Below are positions 21,520 through 31,541 of a stretch of DNA of 64,000 nt, one piece after another. A program made the translations under genes and the position numbers. The first letter of the stretch is position 1. Every line of letters begins with the position of its first letter. Below the pieces are notes generated by a model. That model worked only from the letters and a program-made list of their open reading frames with translations, was not told where the DNA came from and ran no database searches. The stretch lies in NCBI GenBank assembly GCA_051294375.1, contig CM119263.1:12813723-12877722 (forward strand). The letters run 5' to 3'. This DNA is from Paraspadella gotoi (Eukaryota > Chaetognatha).

Positions 21520-22160
21520 GCATCTTTTTTAAAATTTAAAATCATTTCCTATTTCATTTCCATTTTAAATGTTTTTCATAAATAGGCGGAAACTGAATAA
21601 TTCACCTAGATCTATATTATTTATTAGATAGGCAAGTGACCTGGTCGTTTAAAATGTTATTTTAAATATTTTTACATTTACTGATAGGAAATGATGTCAA
21701 TATGGTTAATGTAACATTTCAAATCAATCGATCCACGCATTAAAAAATAATCTACAAAATATGGTCATTTTCCACACCCAATTTTTAAAACAAATCTGCG
21801 TTTGTTAAATTTTCTTTTTGGTTCCACTTAAATTTTTAGCTTCGGCCGAGTGACTTAATTGGTAATAAAAAAATTGATTTTCTTTGACATCTTTTGAACC
21901 AAAAATGATAGAACGATGAGATTGGTATCACATTAAAGCTATAATTATGGGGCATCTTTTCCATATAAATTTTCTCAAATGTTTCAAAGGATTTTTTAAA
22001 AATCTTGATCGGAATCTTAGTCAAAAGTATAACAACTTTTGAAATTCAATTAGACACACTTGGCCTTATCTAAAAAAATAAATAAATATAGATTCTGAAA
22101 GAGAAAAGATTGAATTATGTTTCTGATATAAACAAAAATTTTATATACCTCAAATGTTTA
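21520..22160. other. AT-rich spacer, nothing supported
   Basis: AT-rich DNA with short ORFs only. No repeat boundary or gene signal could be identified. Confidence 0.5.
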
Positions 22161-22168
22161 TTTAATTA

Positions 22169-22722
22169 CATGGTGACAATTTTACAAGCGCCGGTAGAAA
22201 TACGCTGTCATTTGCAAACCAGTGGTTATTTCATTGATTTTAAAAATTTTTAAAAAAATATTTAAGATAGCCAATCACAATTTGATAAAAATTATAAATT
22301 TACTCTCCAGCTATTTATTTTTAAAAAGATGTCTCGTTTTTGAATATCCTAATTAAATTAAAGCTGGGCCAGTTAAATTTTATACTACAGTATTTGTAAG
22401 TGTATAAATCTCTTCATATTTTTAAGGGCTTTCTGAGGATTTTAATATTGTTGTTACTTTAATAAATACTTTGTTTAAAAAAGTGCTAAAATTTCCCAAA
22501 AAAAATTGAATTTAAAAACAGTGAGTTGGAAAATGAAACCCGATTTGAGAAGCCAACTTTCTCCACTCATTGTCAAGGCAAATCTTAACTGATCAATATA
22601 AAATTTTAACACATAAATAGTTTTAGTATTTTCTACTCAACTAAATTTTAAAATCACTGAAATAACCACTGGTTTGAAAATGACAGCATATTTCTACCGG
22701 CGCTTGTAAAATTGTCACCATG
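22169..22722. mobile_element. MITE with ~80-bp TIRs and TA flanks
   Basis: Near-perfect inverted repeats of about 80 bp start CATGGTGACAATTTTACAAG at 22169. The reverse complement of the same sequence ends at 22722. The dinucleotide TA lies just outside on both sides, as expected for Tc1/mariner-type insertion. The ~390-bp interior has no ORF. Few mismatches separate the arms (about 7 of 80), so the element is not very old. Confidence 0.8.
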
Positions 22723-22729
22723 TACTAAG

Positions 22730-23400
22730 GATAATGAATTAAAAAAACATATTATTTAAAAATGAAAATTTAAAAGTTCAAACTTTGTTCCGGCTGATTT
22801 AAAAACTACTGACATAGAGCTAAAAGACTGTATTATCATATTTTTAAATTTTGGTCATCTTCAGGTGCAAATTAAAACCTTTGCATAAGACCCATTAGCT
22901 ATGCTAATATAAACAAAATTATTAAATAAAGTAATAAACCATTACAATCTTTTAATAACACGCTAATGCATGTAGCTTAGAGCGTTGAAAAATAACAAAA
23001 TATAACAAATCAAGTGAGGTACATAGCTATTTTAGTGTAATGTAGTCTGTAGAATTCGACGGTGATGACCATTTTTTTGTATAATTTTATCTTTCTTGTC
23101 GGAAATGGCGGTTTTTAATGTTTATAAAATTGTTATAAAATAGCAAAACCATTATAAGTTATGATAAATCAAATTATTAAAATTTTTAAAAAATTATATG
23201 AGCTTTTAAAATATAAAAATAAAGACTTATAAAAATATTTTGGTAAGTTTATTTTTAAATTTTATGTTTTATAAAAAGTTAGTTAACTATATTTATTAAT
23301 AATTATGAGTAAAAATTGGGCTAAAGTTAAAAAATAACAATTTATGGTTAAATGTATGGTTAAATTGTTGTTTTCATTTTTTATTATAATACAAGGCTTT
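22730..23400. other. AT-rich spacer, nothing supported
   Basis: Low-complexity AT-rich DNA with no supported feature. Confidence 0.5.
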
Positions 23401-23402
23401 TA

Positions 23403-23723
23403 TCAATAAAGGGGTAAATTACAAAGAAAATGAGGTATTTCAAGGCTCCATATTGATACTATTGAAGACGCTGTCTCAAGCAGATCAGCGACAAGGGAAA
23501 AAAAGTCCGCCTCAGCGCTCATTGGCCGAGCCGGTGAAAACAGACGAATCAAGAAACGCAAGAAAATAGCAGACTCAAAGATTTTGAATTCCTTGAAAAT
23601 TGATACGTTTTTCGCCGTCACTTCTTGTAAAGTCTTTTTATGTACAATTAATATCATTGTATTTCTAGAATCTACATAATTGTACCTTTCGTTTGATGTA
23701 TATTTCGTCATGGTTGATTGCAT
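23403..23723 (-). CDS. Uncharacterised ORF in an AT-rich desert (strand uncertain)
   Basis: An ATG-initiated minus-strand frame of 106 codons covers a patch (about 23440-23620) with higher G+C than its surroundings. On the plus strand an 80-codon frame without ATG is also open over the patch and encodes a basic segment with a Lys-Lys-Arg-Lys-Lys cluster. One of the two is likely an exon or a retroelement remnant. I recognise neither product. Confidence 0.3.
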   Translation of the reverse strand: MQSTMTKYTSNERYNYVDSRNTMILIVHKKTLQEVTAKNVSIFKEFKIFESAIFLRFLIRLFSPARPMSAEADFFSLVADLLETASSIVSIWSLEIPHFLCNLPLY

Positions 23724-23759
23724 TTATTAATTCTTAATTGCATTTTTGTACGTTTAAAC

Positions 23760-24800
23760 AAACAACCGGATCAAGCGTAAGGGTAAAATTTACCATTGCT
23801 TTCGATCAGGTCCGATCGCGAGATATTTAAACAATGTAATTTTTTCCAATTGTTGCTCGTAATTATCAAACGATGATAAACTCTACGTTATGCCAAAAAG
23901 TGCCCCTTTACTATGATTATTAGTGGCAGTGATTTATATCAAGGAATTTAGCAAAAAAACCACTTTTTTCAATATTGTTAGAATATTACCAACAAAAATG
24001 ATTAAATTTTATCTCTAAGACAAAGTTGGCTAGACTACGGATTAATTGAAATCCTCTGCTGCATTTTCTAATTAAGAATCAATATCATTTTTGCTACTTT
24101 TAATAAAATTAATAAAATTAAAATATAGCTTCTCATTAAAAAGGTCTTTTGATTTCACATGTTTTTTATTAATTCAAATATTTTTTTATGAACTTCATCT
24201 TCAATTTACTGCAATATGTAAATTAGATTAAAGCATTTCTATATAATAATTTGGATATTATATTGAGTACTATAATCTCATTTTCATAATGCAGTAAATC
24301 ATAATGAAGAGGAAATTCAAACAAAAAATACTTAAATCCAAATGTAATATGAAAATTTCAAAGCTATATCAAGATGAGAAGCCATATCTAAATTTTTAAC
24401 TTACTATGATCGCACACTTTTATAAAACTTCATCGTAATTCATAATAATTTTTATTTAAAAAAAACGGTAAGTCCCAGCCAAAACTATAAAAGCGCAGTA
24501 GTTTTTATACAAAAAAGCGTGACGACAACGACAACGACAACGACGACGACTACTATGTCACAAAGAAGCTCACCAGAAACAATATCGAGCATGAACCGGC
24601 TTCGCCGGTAGGCTTGATAAAAAGTTAAGATTGATTAAAATTTTTTTATCATTTTATAGTAATATTGTAATTTTGATAGCAATAATAAAGGAATTAAAAT
24701 CGATCTTTATTTAAAAATTTTTTTTTTACCTAAAAGTAGACTTGAAGACTAAAGTTTTTCACCCCCGCCCCTATTGAATGTAATTTCATAGTAGATTTCT
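23760..24800. other. AT-rich spacer
   Basis: It contains a short ACGACAACGACAACG repeat (24521-24551) and a 6-bp hairpin ACCGGC/GCCGGT at 24596-24610. No gene was found. Confidence 0.45.
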
Positions 24801-24801
24801 A

Positions 24802-24907
24802 CCCAGGGCTTTGGGGCCGTGTTCACGAGATGCAGTTCACCTTTCTCTCTCTTGTCCTGTAAGTTTCTCCCGTTTTTACCCTCATGATTTTGTCGCCGTA
24901 TAGATTT
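24802..24907 (+). repeat. Direct repeat flanking the hAT-like element, left
   Basis: About 75-80% identical to 26806-26906. Shared blocks include CCCAGGG, AGTTCACCTTTCTCTCTC and ACCCTCATGATTT. The two copies are 2 kb apart in direct orientation and may be remnants of an older LTR-type or duplicated element. Confidence 0.65.
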
Positions 24908-25229
24908 TCCTGACGTCCGCATTCTCGTGACTTTACTTCCTGTCAGGATACCTTTTCAGAGTGACGCCCAATTGTGTTGAACATCTAGCCACAAAAAAAC
25001 CCCAGGATGTGCTCCACCGACTGATTTAGAAAACTGGAGAAACAAAAAATAAAAAGACCGAAAATGAAGAAAAAAAGGAAAATAATCTGAAAACTGAAAT
25101 CTGAACCGGAAGTGGTTCGACGCAAAAACTGGCCTGGAAAATCCATAAAAAGCATTCGGGAAAATTTTTTATTGTGATATTCGTTTTCTCCAGTAAATTT
25201 GGCACAAGAAACTTTGCAGGTATCAGGAA

Positions 25230-26395
25230 TAGTGTTCCGATAACCGTTAACTGTTAACCGGTTAAAAGTAATTTTAACTTAACCGTTAATATATTTATTT
25301 TAACGGTTAAATTCGGTTAATTTTCAAATGTGATTTTTTTTCATTTTTGGTATGAAATCTTTAAATTTAAAAAAAAAAATATTTTTTTCCTATCCTCTCT
25401 TATTCTCCTCTCCCCTTCTCACCATATTTTTACCCCTCTCTCTCTTCTCCACTTTTTCCCTGCTTTTTTCCTTTGTTATTTTCTTCTTTTTTTTCTATCC
25501 TAATCTCTCTCTTATTCTTTCTTCCCCTTTATTTATTCTCCTCCTGTTTCTTTCTTTTCTTTCTCACTTTTCCCCTTTTTCTTCCCCATTTCTTATCTCT
25601 CCTTTTTTCTCCCTTTTTCTCCCTTCCATGCAATAATATATATTCAATTTAGTTAAAAATAAATAATCCTTCTTATTTTACTTTTCTCCCTCTTTAAAAT
25701 GAACAAAGAAGCAAATGAAATAAAACGAATGAATGAAAAAAATTAATAAAAACCGAATAAAAAAATTTTTATAAAAAATTAAAAAATTGATAATAGAAGG
25801 AACGAATCTTAAAAAAGACATTAAGGCTAACTAAAAACTAAAACTACTTTTTAATTAACTGAAAAATATATTTATTAATCAATAAATATTTTGATCAATC
25901 GATAAATCAACCAGTCTATCAATAAATTAAAATTCATATTTATATTAATGGTCAATGACCATTGGTCATGGTTTATGAAAGACTAACAACAGAAAACAAG
26001 CGTTCAAGAAACTAACAACTACAAAAATTAGGAAGAGAGGTAGTGAAAAAAAAAATAGAAAGCAAAAGGAAGAAGAGAAAACAAAATATACTAGAATTAG
26101 TATTCGATGGTATCTTTTCGTTTCGTTGCATTATGAGATTAACAAAAATATTTGTTTTGTTACAACAACAGAAAAAATAGACATGTTTCGACTCTGTTTC
26201 GAGTCTTCTTCAGCGCATTCAGGAGCCAGAGTTAAAGAGAAAATACCATTAAATATTTTAGTTTGTTTTAAATCTTAATATTTTAAATTTAAAGTTAAAT
26301 TATAAAATTAACCGATCTTAACGGTTAACCGTTAAAAATGTTAGTTTTAACGGTTAAGCGAATTTTCTAAAAAATTAACGGTTATCGGAACTCTA
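25230..26395. mobile_element. Non-autonomous hAT-like transposon with 8-bp TSD
   Basis: The perfect 8-bp direct repeat ATCAGGAA at 25222-25229 and 26396-26403 bounds the element. Its ends are inverted repeats of about 100 bp starting TAGTGTTCCGATAACCG on the left and TAGAGTTCCGATAACCG in reverse on the right. They are rich in TTAACGGTTAA motifs. An 8-bp target duplication plus these short ends fits hAT. No transposase ORF is present. A Penelope-like terminal fragment with a hammerhead motif sits inside near the right end. Confidence 0.85.
26180..26216 (-). ncRNA. Hammerhead ribozyme motif 3, nested in the hAT-like element
   Basis: On the minus strand CTGAAGA (26213-26207), extra A, stem II GACTC/GAGTC with a 6-nt loop, GAAA (26189-26186) and CATGTC are present, with predicted cleavage after the C at 26180. 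The catalytic core and stem II are intact. The inner stem I pairs poorly (GCG against TAT). The flanking sequence on the 3' side resembles the Penelope-like terminal repeat tail. Confidence 0.65.
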
Positions 26396-26669
26396 ATCAG
26401 GAACTTTCAAAAATGCATGGTATTTCTGGGAGATCTACCCCTCACTTATATCGCCAAATTATCACCACAACCAAATACAAACTTTAATCACCTTGCTTCG
26501 CATATCATCGCCAACCCACATGTTTCTTAATAAGATTGTGACCCCCCTCCAATTTGATTTGTTTTATATGATTACCTGTACCCCACACCAAAACCCATTC
26601 TCTCCTTTATCCCCTCCTCACATTCACGATCTCAGCACGGTTAGGCAATTTCACTATGCACCACCACGA

Positions 26670-26740
26670 TGACGTCTCACCCCATTCAAAGCCTCATACG
26701 CCATCTTGACCCAAGAGAGGAGCCCAGTATAAAAGGAGAT
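26670..26740 (+). promoter_or_regulatory. Core promoter candidate: CRE-like site plus TATA box
   Basis: TATAAAAGG at 26728-26736 lies 58 bp downstream of TGACGTC (26670-26676). About 70 bp further on begins the repeat at 26806. The spacing resembles an LTR U3 region or a host promoter. No ORF of note follows. Confidence 0.4.
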
Positions 26741-26805
26741 AGACCGACGCGGGTCAATTACCCCTCTCTTTCTCATTCACCTCTTCCTCAATCCTCATCC
26801 TACTC

Positions 26806-26906
26806 CCAGGGATTCAGGGCCACGCTCACGAGGTTCAGTTCACCTTTCTCTCTCTTCTCCTACTAGTTTCTTCCTTGTTTACCCTCATGATTTCGTAGCC
26901 GTATAC
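26806..26906 (+). repeat. Direct repeat flanking the hAT-like element, right
   Basis: Counterpart of 24802-24907. It lies downstream of the TATA box at 26728, where transcribed R/U5 sequence would be expected if the pair were LTR remnants. Confidence 0.6.
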
Positions 26907-27366
26907 AGTACCGGTCTTGGCTTTCCTTCATAAGTCCAGGGAAGCTATTTCTTCTATAATAATGAATGGAATGACTTGATATGCATGTGTGGGATGGAAC
27001 TCGGTATGGTCTATTCCCCATTCTATATTTCAAAAAAAAATTTTGAAGTTTTGTTTTGAGCATCATTTTTTAAAAGAAATTTAATTTGCATACTGTGCTC
27101 AAAATACTTAAACGATATCATTTTTTTTCTCAGTAAAAATTAATCTAACATTACTTGGTCTAATGGTAAAGTGTTAGACTGAATAAAAAAAAATATTTAT
27201 TAATTTATGCATAGTTGCTAATTATAATAATTAGCTTATTATCTATTTTTTATTTATTAGTTCAACTTTTTATTATAGAAATTAATAGTTGATTGATAGG
27301 CAGTTTTATTCCTGTAATCAAATTATAATTATTTTTATTATTAACTAGTTATTTTTAATATATTAC

Positions 27367-27487
27367 TAACAAAGTTTGATTTTATTTTTGCAACGAATTT
27401 TATTTTACAAGAGCAGACATGTTTCGGCTCACAATATGAACCTTCATCAGCGCATATGAGTTGTGAACTTGATACAAGTTTTTAGTT

Positions 27488-27520
<33 letters not shown>

Positions 27521-27627
27521 GTTAAAGGTTTCCAACAAAGAATTGAGTAAGGACAGTGATCAGTGGTGAGGACAGATTTTTAGAAGTGGCTAGTTTGAAT
27601 AAGTTTTGAAAAGAAGTGAAAATTGGT

Positions 27628-27659
<32 letters not shown>

Positions 27660-27858
27660 AATAAATAAATAATTACATTTGAGCAATGTACAACATAGAT
27701 AAATATAATGGAAACTGTTTAATAACAAATTGAAATAAATTAATTTTTTAAATTGAAAAGTTGAAATTGAAATTGAGAAGTTGGAAATTGAGATTTTAGA
27801 GGGATAGATAAGTAAAGATTGTAGTGAAATATAAGAATTTAGAAAGAGCTCAAATGAG
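27367..27858 (-). repeat. Penelope-like terminal repeat, 3' (left) arm
   Basis: In element orientation it starts CTCATTTGAGCTCTTTC after the ORF and passes two CT tracts. It then contains the hammerhead and ends CTTTGTTA. It matches 29299-29773 in reverse with small indels, mainly in the CT tracts. Confidence 0.9.
27411..27453 (-). ncRNA. Hammerhead ribozyme motif 4 (core intact)
   Basis: Minus strand: CTGATGA (27450-27444), extra A, stem II of six pairs (GGTTCA with TGAGCC, one G-U) around a 5-nt loop, GAAA (27425-27422), CATGTC and predicted cleavage after the C at 27416. Stem I pairs GCG with TGC. Stem III is the ACATGT palindrome. Confidence 0.75.
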
Positions 27859-27926
27859 CTGGGCCCCCCCCGGTCTTATGAAGGAGAGGTATTGCTGACG
27901 GGGCCGGGTCATTGGCGCGTCATGGG

Positions 27927-29303
27927 TTAAGAGGATAATGGGATTGATCTCGTGTTGGCTGGCTCAGGTATTGTTCCCTGAGGAAACAAACCCAAGGCCA
28001 CCCTTATATCCCTCTGGCCTGATGCGCCTGCCGGCGGCCCTCTTCTCACCTGACGTTGAGGCGGTCGGGTATCCACTCTTGCCACTTTAGTGACTGGGAT
28101 GGTGGAATCCTCTTCATCTTCCTGTAGCCGTCGTTTGGGACGACGCCCAAACCTCAGAGAAAGAGGCTGAGTTGCTGCCGTAGATTCGGAGGTGTCAGGT
28201 GCCCATTGTTTAACCGAGGGTCTCCGCCTGACCCGTTGAGTAGGGATAAGGGAGTCATTGTGCGGTTGTGGTGGTGTGGGGCGTTCCACCACTGCTCTTA
28301 TAAGCAAATCATAGTTTGGAGGGAGATTGAATCGTCCTCCATCACGGTTCAAAGAGGGTTCGAGGGCCTTGATGTAAATGGCCTCTCTAATACCTCTTGA
28401 GAACCAGTTAGGATCATGGGACAGCACGAGACAGTCCTCTCTGAACCAATGACCACTGAGTGTTGCGTGCTCGGCTATGGCAGACATGTGCCCACGCGCA
28501 TCTCTGTAAGGTCTCATATGCTGCTGGAATCGATCCCAGAGAGACTTTCCTGTCTCGCCCACATATGCTGCTGCACAGGATTGGTTGCCCGCCCCTGCAC
28601 AGGCCGCCCAATAGACGGCTCTTGATGTTTTCGGTCTGGGGATTTTGTCTTTCGGTTTCACCAATTGCTCACGTAGGGGGCCGCGGGCCGTCACTGAGGT
28701 GGAGATCCCCTGCTTTGCTAGAACCCGCACCAATGACTCAGTGATCCCCTGGTGGTAGGGGAGGGACAAGTGGCCCACGTTCCTGGGACGCTTCTGCTTA
28801 TCTTCCAATTGCGCTGTGGTGGGCGCGGTAGGCATTTCAGCAGCAAGATCCCAACCATCCTCCTGGGGGGCAGAGGATGTGCCAACGCCAGCGGTTATTT
28901 GGGTAGTCCCCTGCTGGCCACTACCCTCAGCCGGTTTCTGCCGATACCTTGCTTTCTCGAATGCCCACAGAGGGTAATTATTGAGCGCCAAGGCTCTTTT
29001 GACGTGCTCAAGCTCGGCGGCCTGAAGCTCGGGGGTCGACGGAATCAGTGCAGCTCTCCTGGTAAGGGACCTGACTGTGGCGAGCTTATGGCTCAAGGGA
29101 GCATGTGAATCAGAGGGAATGTACTGATCTGTGTGTGTTGGTTTACGATAGACTGTGAACTCCAATGAACCGCCCTCTTTGCGCTGAATCAGCACATCGA
29201 GCATTGGAATTGCACCATTCACCTCTTTTTCACATGTCCACTTGATGCTCGCATGCTTGCTGTTCAAATGGTTTAGTAGGTCCTCAATGAGGTCCTTTCT
29301 CAT
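27927..29303 (-). CDS. Penelope-like RT C terminus plus GIY-YIG endonuclease
   Basis: A 458-residue open frame. Residues ~1-115 are the end of the reverse transcriptase, with Met-Leu-Asp-Val-Leu-Ile and Val-Tyr-Arg-Lys-Pro-Thr-His-Thr-Asp-Gln-Tyr, a hallmark of Penelope-like RT. The catalytic YADD region is absent. Residues ~229-335 form the GIY-YIG endonuclease: Tyr247-Val-Gly, Arg258, His262, Glu307 and Asn319, preceded by Cys235 and Cys243. About 120 Pro/Arg/Gln-rich residues follow. The ATG at 29303 overlaps the right terminal repeat and is probably an accident of truncation. The protein cannot support reverse transcription by itself. Confidence 0.9.
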   Translation of the reverse strand: MRKDLIEDLLNHLNSKHASIKWTCEKEVNGAIPMLDVLIQRKEGGSLEFTVYRKPTHTDQYIPSDSHAPLSHKLATVRSLTRRAALIPSTPELQAAELEHVKRALALNNYPLWAFEKARYRQKPAEGSGQQGTTQITAGVGTSSAPQEDGWDLAAEMPTAPTTAQLEDKQKRPRNVGHLSLPYHQGITESLVRVLAKQGISTSVTARGPLREQLVKPKDKIPRPKTSRAVYWAACAGAGNQSCAAAYVGETGKSLWDRFQQHMRPYRDARGHMSAIAEHATLSGHWFREDCLVLSHDPNWFSRGIREAIYIKALEPSLNRDGGRFNLPPNYDLLIRAVVERPTPPQPHNDSLIPTQRVRRRPSVKQWAPDTSESTAATQPLSLRFGRRPKRRLQEDEEDSTIPVTKVARVDTRPPQRQVRRGPPAGASGQRDIRVALGLFPQGTIPEPANTRSIPLSS

Positions 29304-29773
29304 TTGAGCTCTTTCTTAATTCTTATATTTCACAACAATCTTTACTTATCTATCCCTCTAAAATCTCAATTTCCAACTTCTTAATTTCAATTTCAACTTT
29401 TCAATTTAAAAAATTAATTTATTTCAATTTGTTATTAAACAGTTTCCATTATCTTTATCTATGTTGTACATTGCTCAAATGTAATTATTTATTTATTTCT
29501 CTCTCTCTCTCTGTCTCTCTCACCAATTTTCACTTCTTTTCAAAACTTATTCAAACTAGCCACTTCTAAAAATCTGTCCTCACCACTGATCACTGTCCTT
29601 ACTCAATTCTTTGTTAGAGACCTTTAACCCCCTCTCTCTCTCTCTCTTTCTTTAACTAAAAACTTGTATCAAGTTCACAATCATATGCGGCTGATGAAGG
29701 CTCGTATGTGAGCCGAAACATGTCTGCTCTTGTAAAATAAAATTCGTTGCAAAAATAAAATCAAACTTTGTTA
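29299..29773 (+). repeat. Penelope-like terminal repeat, inverted (right) arm
   Basis: Reverse-orientation copy of 27367-27858 attached to the truncated 5' end of the ORF. Confidence 0.9.
29687..29727 (+). ncRNA. Hammerhead ribozyme motif 5 (core intact)
   Basis: CTGATGA (29691-29697), extra A, perfect five-pair stem II GGCTC/GAGCC with a 6-nt loop, GAAA (29715-29718), CATGTC and predicted cleavage after C29724. An extra G before the core (GCGG versus GCG in the other arm) weakens the base of stem I. Confidence 0.7.
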
Positions 29774-29816
29774 ATCTCTCAAACAACGAAAAAGAAAGGA
29801 TAATTAGCATGAATAC

Positions 29817-30303
29817 CTGTAGTCGGGCATTGCCTAGGTTCACCCCGCCTATAAGCATGACACCTTCAGTCCTGACCCGGTGGCTCATTGAGTAAAGCCA
29901 TCAGCTCATGACCACTAGGTACCGGGTTCAATCCCAACCCGGTACCTACCCTGTGGGAAGCGTGAGGACGGCCGTAAGCCGCCTTGGGGGCGTGGCAACC
30001 CCTCAAGCCTGGTTCCAAGCCCAGGACCCGTTCCATGGCTACTAAAGGGGGTTATAGAAGTTACGGATAGTCATCTTCAGCCCACTTAGCGCCTTATCCA
30101 CACTGGTGAGCCCATCCTGTCGAGCGTATTCCAACCTTCTGATTCCAGGCCCATGGACGTGCTGAAGATTGCTCCCCTCCCTCCACTGGAAGCAGTGCAG
30201 GGTGGGTTACAATCTGGGGGGCATGTAGTCGGGCATTGCCTAGGTTCACCCCGCCTATAAGCATGACACCTTCAGTCCTGACCCGGTGGCTCATTGAGTA
30301 AAG
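29817..30303. repeat. Unclassified repeat, 409-bp unit plus partial second copy
   Basis: An ~80-bp block starting TGTAGTCGGGCATTGCC occurs at 29817 and again at 30226. The first copy continues with a TGGCTCATTGAG box and an 11-bp perfect hairpin (29918-29946, loop CAATCCC) resembling a tRNA T-arm GGTTCAATCCC. This would fit a tRNA-derived SINE or a tandem repeat unit. The second copy breaks off at the minisatellite. Confidence 0.5.
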
Positions 30304-30305
30304 GG

Positions 30306-30815
30306 TGGCTGTGGTATTCCTCCCACACGGGATTCCTCCCAACTGGATTCCTCCCACACGGGATTCCTCCACGCGGGATTCCTCCCCATGGGATTCCTCC
30401 CACACAGAATTCCTCCCACGCAGGATTCCTCCCGCGGGATTCCTCCACACAGAACTCCTCCCCAAGGAATTCCTCCCACACGGGATTCCTCCCCTTGGAA
30501 TTCCTCCCATAGAATTCCTCCCACACGGGATTCCTCCCACACAGGATTCCTCCCCAAAGAATTCCTCCCACGCGGGATTCTCCCACGCGGGATTCCTCCC
30601 TCACGGAATTTCCCCACACGGGATTCCTCCCACGCGGGATTCCTCCCACACGGGATTCCTCCCACGCGGGATACTCCCACACGGGATTCCTCCCACGCGG
30701 GATTCCTCCACGCGGAATTCCTCCACACGGGATTCCTCCCACACGGGATTCCTCCCACATGAGATTCCTCCACACTGATTTTCTTCTCACACGGGATTCC
30801 TCCCACACGGGATTC
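30306..30815. repeat. 16-bp minisatellite, GGATTCCTCCCACACG type
   Basis: About 30 degenerate units of 15-18 bp. It is open in several frames on both strands (Gly-Ile-Pro and Arg-Asn repeats), which is a by-product of the repeat and not evidence of a protein. Confidence 0.9.
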
Positions 30816-30834
30816 ATTGATTGATTGATTGATT

Positions 30835-31059
30835 GACCAAATTATGCCAATTGACAAAAATATGCCAGTTGACCAAATTCTGCAAGTTGACAATTCAAAT
30901 TATGCCAGTTGACCAAATTATGCCAGTTGACCAAATTCTACAAGTTGACCAAATTATGCCTGTTGACCAAATTAATGCCAGTTGACCAATATTATGCCAT
31001 TGATAAAATTATGCCAGTTGACCAAATTATGCCGGTTGACCAAATAATGTTAATTGACC
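30835..31059. repeat. 18-bp minisatellite, ATTATGCCAGTTGACCAA type
   Basis: About 12 degenerate units follow a short ATTG run (30812-30834). It ends abruptly at the Gypsy LTR. Confidence 0.85.
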
Positions 31060-31541
31060 TGTGGCGACCAACTGGATCCGCGTAATTCGAAGATGCGGGA
31101 TCGACGTCGAGGTCGCCAACTTCTTCTTGAAGGCCGTCTTGATGTCGAGAGCGTTGAGGGATGCTTCTTTTAAGCTTCGTAAAAACAGTCTGAACAAAGT
31201 CTTATTTTGTTCGGCGTTAAAAGGAGAACCTTACAATTAACATAATGTAAAGCAAGAATTACAATTAAGTAATAACGATAAAAATTGATGGCTGAAGTTT
31301 AAAGTAAGAGAGAGAAAATAGTGAATGATTTTCACACAACAAGATAATACAAAGCAGATATTGCTGCTAAACTAGTAGAGGTAGTTAAACGTTGATAAGG
31401 TTCTTTTGTTTGATATATATTTTATTATATATGAGACGAGTTAAAATATAAGAGTTCTTTGTTCATGATTTAATATCAGCCAAAGTGGCGCTTGTGGCTG
31501 ATGCGTTACTCGTGACGAGGGTCCCGGGATCGCATCCCACA
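31060..31541 (-). repeat. Gypsy 3' LTR
   Basis: In element orientation it starts TGTGGGATGC and ends GGTCGCCACA. The pol frame runs about 26 codons into it before its stop at 31463. Confidence 0.95.

Larger units (their letters stand above)
27367..29773 (-). mobile_element. Penelope-like element (GIY-YIG type), 5' truncated, inverted terminal repeats
   Basis: A single ORF with RT-thumb and GIY-YIG domains is bracketed by two ~480-bp terminal repeats in opposite orientation (27367-27858 and 29299-29773). The reverse transcriptase palm and fingers are missing: the right arm joins directly to the ORF start. Both arms carry a hammerhead motif directed outward. Inverted terminal repeats, 5' truncation and hammerheads are all known for Penelope-like elements. 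Confidence 0.9.

Noticed and set aside
27155-27190. tRNA-like A box (GGTCTAATGGTAAAGTG)
   Set aside because: No matching B box or cloverleaf follows; at most a fragment of a tRNA-derived repeat.
30094-30893. Long ORFs on both strands with Gly-Ile-Pro / Trp-Glu-Glu-Ser repeats
   Set aside because: They are translations of a 16-bp minisatellite that lacks stops in several frames; not proteins.
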